Shown one piece after another: positions 45,027-55,801 of a stretch of 64,000 nucleotides of DNA. The stretch is taken from assembly GCA_001931905.2 (NCBI GenBank), contig MSJI02000052.1, positions 31,522 through 95,521 of the forward strand, in the 5' to 3' direction. The translations under genes were made by a program, and so were the position numbers. Source of the stretch: Cladosporium sp. IMV 00045 (lineage: Eukaryota > Ascomycota > Dothideomycetes > Cladosporiales > Cladosporiaceae). Position 1 is the first letter of the stretch. Each line of letters opens with the position of its first letter. The notes under the pieces were generated by a model. The model was given only the letters and a program-made list of their open reading frames with translations. It made no database searches and had not been told where the DNA came from.

Positions 45027-45482
45027 CTAAGCATGAGTCCCAGCGCGAGGAGCGCCATTGTTAGCAGACTCGCCGCTCGCCTCGTTGGGGTTCATGCCGT
45101 TGGCGCTCTTGTTGCGACCATCATCCGCCATGCCGTTGTGCGTGCCGTTGAAGCGCAGTCCGGCAATGCCAGGGTAGCCCTTGACGCCGGTGGCCTTCTC
45201 GAGGCGCGTGGCGATATCGTCCGAGACCTCGCGGAAGATGGCGATCTGGCGCTTGATGATCTCCTCGCGGGTGCAGTTGCTCATGTGGCCGGAGATGTTG
45301 CTGATCATGCGCTCGCGGGCGCCCTCGTCGAAGACGCGCTCCCACAGAGCGCGGGGGGCGTTGAAGTCCTCGGGGCGGATTTCGGACAGGAAGCTGACGG
45401 CGTTGCCGACGAAGGAGCCGTGCACCTTGTCGAGGTTGACGCTGCGGTTGCGGAAGCTGATGGGCTCGATGGAGCTGAGGTA
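45027..45482 (-). CDS. Catalase, C-terminal part, cut by gap
   Basis: The frame is open from the Ns to a stop at 45027, giving about 151 residues. SFRNRSVNLDKVHGSFVG, LWERVFDEGARERM, NISGHMSNCTREEIIKRQIAIFREV (given in parts) and LEKATGVKGY match the end of monofunctional haem catalases of fungi, which break down hydrogen peroxide. The third codon position is very rich in G and C, unlike most neighbours, suggesting high expression. The haem-binding and active-site part lies beyond the gap. The C-terminus (APRAGTHA) has no SKL-type peroxisomal signal. The start is not in the window. Confidence 0.8.
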   Translation of the reverse strand, partial: YLSSIEPISFRNRSVNLDKVHGSFVGNAVSFLSEIRPEDFNAPRALWERVFDEGARERMISNISGHMSNCTREEIIKRQIAIFREVSDDIATRLEKATGVKGYPGIAGLRFNGTHNGMADDGRNKSANGMNPNEASGESANNGAPRAGTHA

Positions 45483-45502
45483 NNNNNNNNNNNNNNNNNN
45501 NN
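45483..45502. other. Assembly gap (20 N)
   Basis: Twenty Ns joining the inside of a minus-strand catalase gene to the inside of a plus-strand mS45 gene. Both genes are truncated here. Confidence 0.98.
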
Positions 45503-45871
45503 GAGGATGCTGCCAAAGTCTTCTCTCCCACTCTTCTTCCCGTCGACCAGCGCATCCCTCATCCCGAGCTCGTACAGTTGGAACGCTGGAACCTCGAAGG
45601 TCTTTCGCGTGAGAAACGCAACGAGAAATTTGTGCAGATGGACGATGAAATGCGTGCTACCGCGGAGGAGAAGGAAAAGAGACGGAAGGAGTGGGAGGAG
45701 CGTACACAGAGAACCGTACCGGGCCGCCGCTGGGACTTCAAGTTCCAGGATATCTCTGTCGAGGATGTCGGCAAGGACGGTAGGAGCAGCAAGGGCGTCG
45801 GCCTTCGCTACGGCATGCCGCACACAGACCGGAAGAGAGGCGAATATAAGATACCCGCCAGTGTCTCGTGA
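45503..45871 (+). CDS. MRPS35: Mitoribosomal protein mS45, 3' part (122 aa), cut by gap
   Basis: The frame is open from the first base after the Ns (EDAAKVFSPT) to the stop at 45869-45871, and matches residues 288-409 of the intact copy almost exactly. Together with 10939-11507 it would make one gene lacking 489 bp of the intact copy's 27950-28438, which includes the intron. Confidence 0.8.
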   Translation, partial: EDAAKVFSPTLLPVDQRIPHPELVQLERWNLEGLSREKRNEKFVQMDDEMRATAEEKEKRRKEWEERTQRTVPGRRWDFKFQDISVEDVGKDGRSSKGVGLRYGMPHTDRKRGEYKIPASVS

Positions 45872-46386
45872 AGAACACGAAACCGCTGTTGTACATTACT
45901 TTATGAGGCGCGGATGTGATTGCGGCGTTCGAGCTGCGAAAGATACCATTGTTGCAATGTATGATTAGAATTACTGTACTGTATCTGTACGTGGACCGTA
46001 CATTTTCATGTCAAGACATTTATTCCTTTTTCATGATCATGTTGATTGATAAACACAATCGCTGTCCTAATTTTACTCACCTCATGTAAGCCCATGCAGA
46101 TTTGCAGAGGGCGAGGACTTTGGCTTTCTGCAGCACTACCCCACCAGATTCCCAGAGCTTATTATTGTATGCGATTGAGGGCCAGCGTCAACCCGCACAT
46201 GACATCCTGACTTTCTTGTGACTACAACCTGTCCGGTCACTCAGAAGGCACAATCCGCCCTGTGAGCCGCATCTTGTTCTTTATATCACACTCTTTCGAA
46301 AAGCCTGACCGTCACCGTCTCCATCAGTCACCTCGGAGACCTGCTATGCCCGATTTCGCTCACTGAGCTGTCCCCAACAACCGATC
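45872..46386. other. Intergenic (copy b)
   Basis: Counterpart of 28808-29314; no gene seen. Confidence 0.35.
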
Positions 46387-47405
46387 ATGGCATTCACCAC
46401 CGTCCTCGCATGGGTCTTCGGAAGTCCCATTGCAGTCTTCTTCACCACGCAAATCCTCTACGTCGTCGCTCAAGTCACCAAGAGCCAGCAGATCGACTAC
46501 TACGCCCGCTGCGTCGCTTCCTTCACCGCCCTCCTCATCTGCGCAACCTACGGCACCATCGCCTCGGCATGCTTGAACGTTGTTGGATACGGTGGCCTGG
46601 GACAATGGACGACCGCGCGCAGCTTCAAGTGGACCATGCTGCTCTTCACTGGCGTATGGTTTGAGATTGAAGACCCGGACGGCCTGCTGCACGGCGAGAC
46701 TTGGGATAAGTTGAGGCCTGCTGTCTTGCTCGGCAACCACCAGACGGAGCTCGATGTCTTGTTCCTGGGACACTTGTTCCCCAAGTACACCAGTGTTACG
46801 GCCAAGAAGAGTTTGATGTACACGCCCTTCCTGGGGTGGTTCAGTGAGTAGGCCCAAGCAATCTTCATTACGGGTGGTAACAAATCCTAACATTTCCTTC
46901 CCTCACAGTGGCCCTCAGCAAAACCGTCTTCATCGAACGCAAGTCCCGCTCCCAAGCCGTCGCGGCCTTCGACCAAGCCGCCGAGAAAATGCACCGCAAC
47001 CGGCAATCCGTCTACATCTTCCCCGAAGGCACGCGCAGCTACTACGACCACCCGGATCTGCTGCCCTTCAAGAAGGGTGCTTTCCACCTCGCCGTGCAGG
47101 CCCAGGTGCCCATCGTGCCCATCGTGGTCGCGAACTACAGCAACGTCCTGGACGTCAAGAGAAAGCTGTTCCGCCCTGGCACCATTCCTGTGAAGGTCGT
47201 GGCCCCGATTTCGACAAAGGGCAAGACGAAGGATGATGTCGATGCGCTGGTTGAGCAGACGAGGAATGTTATGCTGGAGGAGCTTAAAGCTATCACTGGC
47301 AAGGCGAGGGATCAGGGTGTTGCGTTGAAGGAGGGCGAGAAGGTCAATGGTACGGCGAAGAGTTCGGGTGTTGATCTTGATATTGCGGGTGGTAAGGAGC
47401 TTTGA
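46387..47405 (+). CDS. SLC1: 1-acyl-sn-glycerol-3-phosphate acyltransferase (LPAAT), 317 aa (copy b)
   Basis: Exons are 46387-46843 and 46909-47405. The donor is the standard GTGAGT, where copy a has GTGGGT. NHQTELD and FPEGTRS are unchanged, and the protein differs from copy a at only about three residues. This near identity, compared with about 5% in the SIR2-like gene, reflects stronger constraint on a housekeeping enzyme of phosphatidic acid synthesis. Confidence 0.88.
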
Positions 47406-48037
47406 GGGGTTTGTGCTTTTGGATCGTTAGATCGCGCGGTGTGAAACATGCTTAGATGTGTATATGTGTTATTGTTCATGAGGATGATAGAGGGATAGCT
47501 AGATACCCAGAAATTAGAGCGTCTGCGTATATTTGATCTTTTGGAATGAGTATTGAGATTGAGAGTTCTATACTTTGTGCAAATAGTGGTGATTTTATGT
47601 ATGAACGACGAAAAGATTTCATGGTTGCCATGAAATCACCTAAATCGTTCGCTTTTCCGAACCACATGTGGTTTGTTCATTATAGACATGTATTCATGGC
47701 CGTGTGAAACAAGACGGTCGTGGGACCCAGAATCTCATTTGTTGAAGTGATTTGCCAGACCGCAGCTTTCTCATTGTGCGAACGAGGCAATCAACGACGC
47801 TTCTATTCCTGGTGATTTGACTTAAACTCGAATGGTTGTATTTAGATCACCTTGGCACGATCGTTTACTTGGATCACATGTTCAATACGGAGCACAGTCA
47901 TGGCTCACCTCGGGAGCGAGATGTACAACCCCAACCCTAACCCTAAAGCGCTGAACCCTGACCACATCAGATGGCTATAGAAGATTTCCAACCGAGCACT
48001 TGGGCGCATTCACATCACGACAAGAACACTATACGTC
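47406..48037. other. Intergenic with telomere-like motif (copy b)
   Basis: Counterpart of 30333-30952. It is more diverged than the genes, but keeps the CCCTAA motif at 47929-47947. Confidence 0.4.
47929..47947 (+). promoter_or_regulatory. Telobox-like motif upstream of the oxygenase gene (copy b)
   Basis: CCCCAACCCTAACCCTAAA lies about 90 bp before the start codon, in the same place as in copy a. Confidence 0.45.
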
Positions 48038-49522
48038 ATGGCAAAATCAAAGAACAAGAGAAAGCAGCCCGATGCTTCGACTGCCATTGCGCAGAAACGC
48101 CAAAAGGCAGGCCAAGAACCGATCACGCCGCCTCCGGACAACCAGGCGAAGACCATAGCCAGCATCGGCCTTTGCGACGAAGACATCGAACTTGCAGTCG
48201 ACACCCTCACAACCCTCGCCGCAAACCCAGCCGTGATCAAGACGAAGGCTTGCAAAGATCTGCGCACCACCGTGTATGAATTCAGCAAGGCATGCACCAC
48301 CGGCCTCAACGCGACGTCGGACGACACCAACCTTACCGCGAAGATCAGTGGAGCTTTGGCCGATGGAAAGTACACAGAAGCGAGGATTCTGCTGGCGGAG
48401 ATGGGAATTCGACGGCAGAAGCCTAAGTTGGGTGCATTGTGTCGCTGGGTGAGGGACTTGGACGTTGTGAGTGGACTCGCGGAACAGTTGGATGAAGATG
48501 GAAAGGCGAGGACTACGAGGGAAGAGGATGCTTTATTGGTGCTGGACGCCGTACTGCGTCTCACTGGACCTACGGACCACGCGGTTGTGGAAATGGAGAA
48601 GTTGGCATCGATGTCACATTCGCTTCCGATCATTCCAAGAGAGACGTGGAATCTCAGAGACGAGGCACCTCGGAGGAAGGTCTACGACAGCGTTCTGGAT
48701 CGCACAATCCTCTCATCTGCTCCTGCCAATCTGAATAACACCCTCAGTGTCCTCGAGACAACTCCTGGAGCTCAACGAAAGCCACCAAACCTCCATGCCG
48801 CAATCCTATACACCTCACAAGACAACGCCATCCCCCTCTCAACAACCCCACCAAACACAACCTTCCACACCCACCCCATCGTCCCTAACCTCCATCTCAT
48901 CAAAGACGTCCTCTCTCCCGCCGAATGCGAAGCAATCATCGCAGCTGGCGAAACCGTCGGCTTCAAACCAGACGCGCCCATCACCGAAGAAGGGGAAGAA
49001 TCCAGCATCCTCGCACACAATTTTTACTGGATAGTCGACCCGGCTTTCAACGCAAAACTCTGGTCTCGTGTCTCACCCTTCGTGCCGAAAGAAGTCGCCG
49101 GCAAGAAAGTCCGCGGTCTGAACAGGAGGTTCAGAGTCTACCGCTACGTCCCCGGAGCCGAATATCGCGCACATATTGATGGAGCTTGGCCGCCGTCGGG
49201 CATTTCGCCCGAAGGAAAATATGTTTACGACTCTTCCCCTGCGACGGGCAAGCAGTCGTCTCTCTTCACCTTCCTCGTCTATCTGAATGATGAGTTTGAG
49301 GCTGGCGAGACGAGTTTCTTCCTCCCTAGCTCAAGAGAGGGGAGCATGAATGCGTACTCTGTCAAGCCTGTGCAAGGTAGTGTTGCCATGTTCCCTCACG
49401 GAGAGACGGAGGGGAGCTTGCTTCACGAAGGAACCGGCGTGAAAAAGGAGGGTGTTCCGACTGCTAAGTATGTCATCAGAACGGACGTTCTGTATGATGT
49501 CGAAGCTGGGGTTGAGGCTTGA
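48038..49522 (+). CDS. 2OG-Fe(II) oxygenase, prolyl-4-hydroxylase-like, 494 aa (copy b)
   Basis: Same length and start as copy a, no indels. The iron-binding YRAHIDG and LLHEGTG motifs and the KYVIRTD arginine are intact. Fewer than twenty residues differ, mostly in the N-terminal basic region and the linker. Both versions look functional. Downstream, the two versions lose similarity within about 150 bp. Confidence 0.83.
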   Translation: MAKSKNKRKQPDASTAIAQKRQKAGQEPITPPPDNQAKTIASIGLCDEDIELAVDTLTTLAANPAVIKTKACKDLRTTVYEFSKACTTGLNATSDDTNLTAKISGALADGKYTEARILLAEMGIRRQKPKLGALCRWVRDLDVVSGLAEQLDEDGKARTTREEDALLVLDAVLRLTGPTDHAVVEMEKLASMSHSLPIIPRETWNLRDEAPRRKVYDSVLDRTILSSAPANLNNTLSVLETTPGAQRKPPNLHAAILYTSQDNAIPLSTTPPNTTFHTHPIVPNLHLIKDVLSPAECEAIIAAGETVGFKPDAPITEEGEESSILAHNFYWIVDPAFNAKLWSRVSPFVPKEVAGKKVRGLNRRFRVYRYVPGAEYRAHIDGAWPPSGISPEGKYVYDSSPATGKQSSLFTFLVYLNDEFEAGETSFFLPSSREGSMNAYSVKPVQGSVAMFPHGETEGSLLHEGTGVKKEGVPTAKYVIRTDVLYDVEAGVEA

Positions 49523-50066
49523 TGGTCTGCCTTTCTTTTTTAATGATGTTAATGATCTACAGAATGTATCTGGTTATATATAAATATGCAACTGATGCAA
49601 TAGGAATTATCCTTATCTACACTACCGCTGACCCTCAGTGGCCGAGATCGTGACTTCACCAAGAGTCTTGCGCGACCTCTGTCAGAGCAACTTTACTCAG
49701 TGTGTGACGCTAGCTGCTGCAAAGCAGCGCTTCGATGCACGTGGTTGGCACATGATGGCAACACCAAAATCCTGTCGCCTCGACAACTGCGGATTTCTCA
49801 CATTTCGACAGCCAGAAGTCTTCGTGATGGCGTTAAGGCCTTACGCGTTGCCATAGTCGGCGTAGAACTTTCATATGCAACCACAAATGATGAAATGGCG
49901 ATGGAATCAGCCTTCGATGCCATTATAATCATCTCCGAAAGAACACCAGATGCTGCAGGAACATGGGGAGGTATTCGAACGGAACCTCTAATCATGAACC
50001 ACGCAATGCCGGGAGAATGCGGCTACTGCACAGGTATTACACATCTCAGCTACCTCGAAAGGATCA
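49523..50066. other. Intergenic with about 450 bp specific to this version
   Basis: After a conserved 3' end (to about 49600), roughly 450 bp have no counterpart at 32438-32572. Short open frames are present in several frames. No transposon ends or target-site repeats are evident by eye. Confidence 0.4.
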
Positions 50067-50209
50067 TCTGATCGTGAACCCTTTCCACGAATCCTTCTCC
50101 AACGTAGCCCACTTCCCACTCATAATGCTGGGAACCACAGCCACCAACCAACGTATGACACCCGCTCTGCTCAGGATCTTCCCGCAAGATGAACGGTCGA
50201 CTAGCACTC
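50067..50209 (-). pseudogene. Remnant of the 3' end of the 1113-aa HET gene
   Basis: This stretch matches 32577-32720, the last ~45 codons of the HET gene at 32573-35959, at roughly 85% by eye. The match stops sharply after the shared CTAGCACTC at 50209 (32720 in the other version). The remaining gene is absent. Confidence 0.8.
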
Positions 50210-50420
50210 GCAAGGGCGCCACCAGCGCTTAGCAGAACTGTCAGGCTTCGATGAAAAGTAAGGCTTCGTTCGCAAGGCTGAGCAGACCTGGGTACTAGGC
50301 GCAGCTTACGATCTCCGATTACACGTGTATGTGTGCCGTGCTATCTTTCTCCTAGCACTACACTCAAAGAATCAGACGGGGAGTTACTCTCGATCCAAGA
50401 AAGGTCGAAGTGATTCGAAA

Positions 50421-52275
50421 ATGTCAGGCGCTGATAATGCATACCGGTACCAAACGTTGTCCAGCACAGGACCAGCCGTCATTCGGGTAGTGGAGATCCT
50501 ACCCAGTCTACAACATTCTTCTCCCGTCCAGCTCAGGCTCTCGCATCGTAAGCTGAACGAGGCGAGCTTTGAAGCATTATCATATACATGGGGAACTGCG
50601 CCAGCCGATGTGCCAGTGTCTCTCGAAGGACGCAACTTCTTCGTGTCAGCAGATCTGGAGTCTTTAATCCGTCATCTACGTCACATGGATCGCAGCCGCG
50701 CAATCTGGATCGATGCAATCTGCCTTAATCAGGCTGACGATACCGAGAAATCTGCTCAAATCCCGATCACGCACCTGATCTACCAGAGAGCTACTCAAGT
50801 TGTTGTCCATCTGGGAGCACCCTCCAGGGAGAGTCGACTCGCCATGGAATATGTCTCCAATGTCACGGCAACAGTCGCAGCCGGCCGACATCACGAAATA
50901 TCCGATCTGGTAGCAGTGAAGGAATGGCCTCTGCAATTGCCAATAACCGCGCCGCTGAGCAGAGCCGAGATTGCGTCTTTAACTGCTTTCTACCAGCTAC
51001 TGATGCGGCCTTGGTTGTTCCGAGCATGAATCGTGCAAGAGCTCTGCATTGCCAACAGTGTCGTGGTCCAGTGTGGCGCGGATGTAGTTGACTATGAGCT
51101 TCTAAGGGTCGCGTTGCACATCACGCGAAAGCTCCATCCAGTCTTCGTTTCGTACGAGGACGTGGAAGAGGCTACGATGTGAGATCAGCCCGAGTATGAA
51201 AAGGAATGGCCGGCGAAAGCAATCAACACCGCGCTCAATCTCGACTACTGGCGGAAAATGGTGCGAGAAAGAGATGCATCAGAAAAACTAGATCACAACA
51301 AGATTAGATGTGCGGAAGAGGCTTCGTGGGCTCTTTGGATGAACAAGCATCGGCTCTGTCGAGAAACTCACGACTTGGTCTTCTCTGTTCCGTCGACATT
51401 TCCGGCCAAATCATGTGCTCACCATTAGAGAGCATGGCCGTAGGGTTGTGGAAGCTTTCGTAGCAGCCACAAGCTCGTTGGATGTGATAATGCACTCACA
51501 GCACAGCATCTGGAGCTTGGAAGATTCCTCATGGACTCCAGACTGGAGCCAACGATAGCGCGCTCGCGTTTTTCATTTGAACGGACAGAGTTTGCCAAAT
51601 GTAGAGCATCTGACCAAGGACAACATCAAGATATCTGCGGACAAGGCTCTGTTTTATGTCAGAGGGCGCATCATCGGCACTGTGCTCCAGACTCGGATTG
51701 AGGAAAATACGCTCGTTCGTCCTCCTAACGAGTTGGAAGCGGTAACCATGCCTGTCACTTCAATCGCGGCCTAGGGCAGCACCGCGACACCCCACCGGCG
51801 ATGGTGGCTCTTCAAAGAAGCGTACGAGCATGGTGAGCTCTTCGAAACGGCACTTGACAGCCTGACTGCCAAAGATCCGCTATGGCAGATGCATCTAGAG
51901 CTCTTTCTCATTATGGTTGTTGTGAGGTTTCAGCCAAACTCGGGCTTTTTGCTCTCGGAAGCATGGCGCTATGCACATAGCACTCATGACATACCTGTAG
52001 ACCAGCGTTTCGAAGACATCGAACAGTTCTGGGACCTTCTTGAATATCTTTTGATGTCGAGGACAATATGCAAGCTGGACGATGGAAGACTGGCTGTTGC
52101 TCCGGACTTCGTGGAGGCTGGGGATCGAGTTGCCATCCTTGCAGGTTGCTCGAACCCTGCAGTTCTGAGAGAAAGCACGGATGGGACATTTCGCCTGCTT
52201 GGGGATGGGCATGTGTCAGGCGTTCGTGAGATGGAGATGGATCTTTCGGGTGTTGCAATGCTTACGTTAAGTTGA
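50421..52275 (+). pseudogene. HET-domain gene, decayed
   Basis: The start at 50421 (MSGADNAYRY) is followed by a recognisable HET domain: FEALSYTWG, then RAIWIDAICLNQADD. The conserved RPWLFRAW(I/V)QE motif is interrupted by TGA at 51027-51029, where a Trp codon is expected. Another TGA follows at 51180-51182, and later stops and frame changes occur before a typical HET-protein C-terminus (RLAVAPDFVEAGDRVAILAG) in the frame ending at 52275. It is not homologous at the DNA level to the HET genes at 4642, 21085 or 32573. A TGG-to-TGA change fits C:G to T:A mutation such as RIP, but one or two sites cannot prove it. Confidence 0.78.
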
Positions 52276-52848
52276 CTAATGACTGAGATAAACACTTTTA
52301 TATTTCATTGAGGCGGGTTCGTATAGCACCTATGGAGACTTTATTGCAGCCGTTCGAGACGGCTAGGGAGCGATCAATCGAATCCATTGTACTCTATGCT
52401 TCGTCCACTAAGCGACAGGTCGCGTTAGGCATCCCGTTCAATGCGCCACACATGAGTATCGGGAGACTACTACCTGTGCTCCTCAGCCTGGTTCGTACTG
52501 CAACTCGGAATTGCAGGAAGAGGTTGATTCAAACCAGATCAAACCTCGCAAATCCTGAATCCTTCGCTTCTGCAGCCGGTCTAGCCCCCAGCAGCGCATC
52601 CTTGCACCCTAGCAGCTCGGTGTCTCAATGCAAGCCTGTCGATTCTAGGCAGACATGTTCACCGCAGAATGTGACGTGTGTGCCTTGACAGTGCTTAAGA
52701 TATACATTTGTTGAATCATTCAGACCAACGATTGCTCTAATCTGCGTCAGACGGTATACAGGTTCAAGATCTCTATTCTTGACAACCGAAGCGCATAACA
52801 CGATCGACCATCTACACAGCCCCTGAGTCTGCGAAAGGTGGAAGCGCG
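52276..52848. other. Intergenic; right edge of the version-specific segment (copy b)
   Basis: Similarity to the other version resumes near 52480. No gene seen. Confidence 0.4.
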
Positions 52849-54462
52849 ATGTCTACGACCCGAGAAGAGCTTCGCAGTCTTGTGTACGAGCTATTTGAGT
52901 CACGAAAAGTACCATTACTGGTCACGGACATGATAGCTGACCACTTGGACCATCGGGATTTCTTCAACATCAACACACTTTCGCGAAGCCTGAACGCGCA
53001 TGCAAATGCTTACATTTATCGAGATGTTGTCTTCAATCTCGACGGAAGCGAGCAGTCGATCAAAAAGGCCTCTTTACTCTTGCGAACACTGCTCACAAAC
53101 GATATGGCCGCCCAAGCCGTCCGAACCATCTCCCTGGCTGGCGCACCGCTGGAAGATTGGAGACTTGAGAATGCGCCGTTAAGAGACAATGAAAGTATTG
53201 AGGACCCGCTTCGTGGTAGAATACCACCGGGCATATATGCTGATCTCACCGAATTCAACCAAGGAGAAATCGAGCTCTACGACAAAGTCGCGGCACTTTC
53301 TTCTACGAGCACACGTCCTTCCACCATCGAGCTATCTATATCGACACTGTTTCTGCATGTTCTGCGTCTCATGCCAAATCTCCAAGACCTCAGCGTCAGC
53401 GCCGACTATTTCCGGTTCCCTGACTTTCGCGATACTCTGCAGGAAATGGCTCGAGGTTTGACGATAAAACTGCAGTCCAGTAGTATGTGCTTGGATCTGC
53501 TACTCAAGGAACGTCTCAGGGGGCACTGGCACCCCGTTGTTGTGCGGGATTGGGATAATGCCTTGCTCAGTTTACTTGCAGTCCCAGGGATTCAGAGCAT
53601 TGCCGCAGTCGCAAGTTTGAAGTCTGAAATGGTCCGTCAGCTACGCCCCGGTGGGTCCTCGATCACACGCCTAGATCTATACATCTATCAGAAGCAAGAA
53701 ATCGACATTAGCGCTTTGCTGGCCGCCACGCCAAACCTCAGATACTTGAAGTATCACGCCTGTCTCGATCACTCATGGTACAATTCGGGATCATACCGGC
53801 GTGAACTGCACAGACAACGAGACGAAGCGTGGGTAAGCAGCTACAATCCCTCATGTCAGCCCCACGTAGGTCTCGAGCCTCTCTACGACGCACTGCATCA
53901 CGTAAGTGATAGTCTACAGGAGCTTCACATGTCTCAAGACTTTGGCGAGGACAGCATCCATTTTGGTGTGTTCAACTCGGCAGATTACGAGCCTCTGTTC
54001 CGTCGCAGAGGAAAGCTTTTGAGTCTGAAACACCTGCGCACGCTGACCATACCGTATGTGACGATCCTCGACTGGACGCGCAAGGAATACGTCTCGGAGT
54101 GGGACGAGATCCTGCCGCCGTCACTTCGCCATATCGTCTTGACCGACGACCTTCAAAATGACGTCGAGGAGAACAGCTGGACGGATGAGGACTTGATGCC
54201 GATATTTTCGAGACTGGCAGAGTGGCAGTCGGCTAAGAAGAGCGGCAACGAAACCACATCGTTCGAACTGCATGTAAATGACCTTTTTTATGAGTTCAAT
54301 GAGCCAGTGCGGCAGAAATTGACCAGAATTTGTGAAGAGTGTGGCGTGCAAAGCTCGATTGAAAAGAAGAACCGGGACCACCAGAAATCGCCACCGGAGT
54401 CTCTGGTGAGGACACGCGGAGGACGTTGGATCCGTCGAAGTGGTCGAGGTCGTGGTATGTAG
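52849..54462 (+). CDS. F-box-like protein, 537 aa, intact copy
   Basis: A single open exon. The N-terminus (VPLLVTDMIADHLDHRDFFNINTLSRS) looks like a degenerate F-box, a motif that binds Skp1 in ubiquitin ligases. It is followed by a long region with scattered Leu-rich segments (LQDLSVSADYF, LRYLKYHACL, LKHLRTLTIPYV) that suggest a leucine-rich-repeat-like fold. A basic Arg/Gly tail (RRSGRGRGM) closes the protein. Fungal genomes hold many such genes of unknown target. The homolog at 39312-40965 is broken. Confidence 0.65.
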   Translation: MSTTREELRSLVYELFESRKVPLLVTDMIADHLDHRDFFNINTLSRSLNAHANAYIYRDVVFNLDGSEQSIKKASLLLRTLLTNDMAAQAVRTISLAGAPLEDWRLENAPLRDNESIEDPLRGRIPPGIYADLTEFNQGEIELYDKVAALSSTSTRPSTIELSISTLFLHVLRLMPNLQDLSVSADYFRFPDFRDTLQEMARGLTIKLQSSSMCLDLLLKERLRGHWHPVVVRDWDNALLSLLAVPGIQSIAAVASLKSEMVRQLRPGGSSITRLDLYIYQKQEIDISALLAATPNLRYLKYHACLDHSWYNSGSYRRELHRQRDEAWVSSYNPSCQPHVGLEPLYDALHHVSDSLQELHMSQDFGEDSIHFGVFNSADYEPLFRRRGKLLSLKHLRTLTIPYVTILDWTRKEYVSEWDEILPPSLRHIVLTDDLQNDVEENSWTDEDLMPIFSRLAEWQSAKKSGNETTSFELHVNDLFYEFNEPVRQKLTRICEECGVQSSIEKKNRDHQKSPPESLVRTRGGRWIRRSGRGRGM

Positions 54463-54499
54463 CCTCAACAGCCTTGGGCAGTTGAGAGGCGCTGGAAAC

Positions 54500-55801
54500 C
54501 TATGTATACAGATAACAAAACGGCCCTGACAGTGTACTCATCACTTCACCAATGGTGGTCGACTCCGCAGCGTATCCCATATCGATCACGTCGTCGAATC
54601 TAGCCTTCCTAGAAGCGGGCTCGTTTGCCCATGTGATATGTCCGTAGTTACCTCCGTTCATCTGATCTTCCGTGAATCGTTCACCACTGGGATCGAGGAG
54701 TTGCCTGTGCATGATCAGTATAGCTTCGCGCGATGATGGAGGACATGGCTTACCAAAAAGTCCACATGCGATCCATCATGCTGTGGTGAGCCCAAAATGC
54801 AGGGTCTCCAGGAGAAGTATAGAGATCGCCACCTGGATCACCTCCAATGACATAGTGAATGCCGCCATGAGGACCGATTTCGATCGTGTATGGAACACCC
54901 TCTGAGAGTAACCGGTACTCGGATATGTTCGGCTTCGAGAGTAGATCTGAGCTCGTTAGTCTAGAGCACTCATCTCGAGGATTTGACACATACTCAGAAC
55001 CGTGGTATAGTTCGCGTATCTTTCATTCAGAGCCGGTCCAATATCTCTTTTCAGAGGGCGTGGGTTGAAACCCAAACCACCGTCAGGCCCTGGAGCCGTA
55101 TTGTTCAATCCGCCGACTGGACCCAGTGTAACAGTCATATTGCCAAAAGGTCCCGTAGTAACATTGCCGCTACCGACACCAGGCTCTAGCTGTAGTGAAG
55201 TCTGGCCGTCCGGAGACTGAATGACCGGCCCATCGTGGGCAATGGACTCCCCGTTACCACCTAGACTGGTATCGCTACCGTCAAAGAGAGGAGACTCCTC
55301 AGGCGCACTTGCATATCTCGGCCAGTCCCAATACGGCAGATAACCATCGAATCCACATTCATCGCGAAGAGCTTTCTCATAGGAATAGATAAACCATCGG
55401 TGCCATGGAGGGAAGATGCCAGAAAAGTGGATTTCGAGTGTCTGTTGGATATGGACGACGGTGAAATCGTCGAAGCGGGACCTCGCGCCAGAAGAGACGT
55501 TCGCAGGAGTCCGCGGTGGTAGAGATTGGAGGCATCGAATGGCTTCGATGTAGTTCAGTTTCTCAGTTCGCGATAAAGAGCCGCATTCTCTGCGGATCGC
55601 CAGGTTGTCTGTGGTACAAGTCGTCTTGTTCTGTCAAGCATGTAGATGCGCTTCCTGTTCGCTCAACTTGTCCAGGCCATTCGAGAGCGCTGATTCAGTG
55701 AGTTGAGCGACACGCTCCGCTGCGTCAGATGGCTTGGAACAGAGGCCGCCATTGCCCCATGATAGTAAAGCCAAAGAATATATCGTCGGCGACGCTCGCA
55801 T
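54500..55801 (-). pseudogene. Tyrosinase gene with nonsense codon (copy b)
   Basis: Same three-exon layout as the intact copy at 41016-42317, with start at 55801. Codon 56, CGA (Arg) in the intact copy, is TGA here (55634-55636), a single C-to-T change that ends translation before both copper sites. Downstream sequence is otherwise well kept, including PPWHRWF, PHGGIH and FWAHHSMMDRMW, so the loss looks recent. A sequencing error at one base cannot be excluded. Confidence 0.75.

Larger units (their letters stand above)
45503..50209 (+). repeat. Duplicated block, mS45 3' end to HET remnant, version 1
   Basis: Partner of 28439-32720. It begins exactly at the N gap and ends at the sharp breakpoint inside the HET remnant. 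Confidence 0.93.

Noticed and set aside
45033..45968. Plus-strand open frame of 311 codons across the second gap
   Set aside because: It is antisense to the catalase on the left and out of frame with mS45 on the right; an artefact of the Ns.
49600..50066. Transposon insertion in the ~450 bp unique to one version
   Set aside because: No terminal repeats, target-site duplication or transposase-like frame could be seen.
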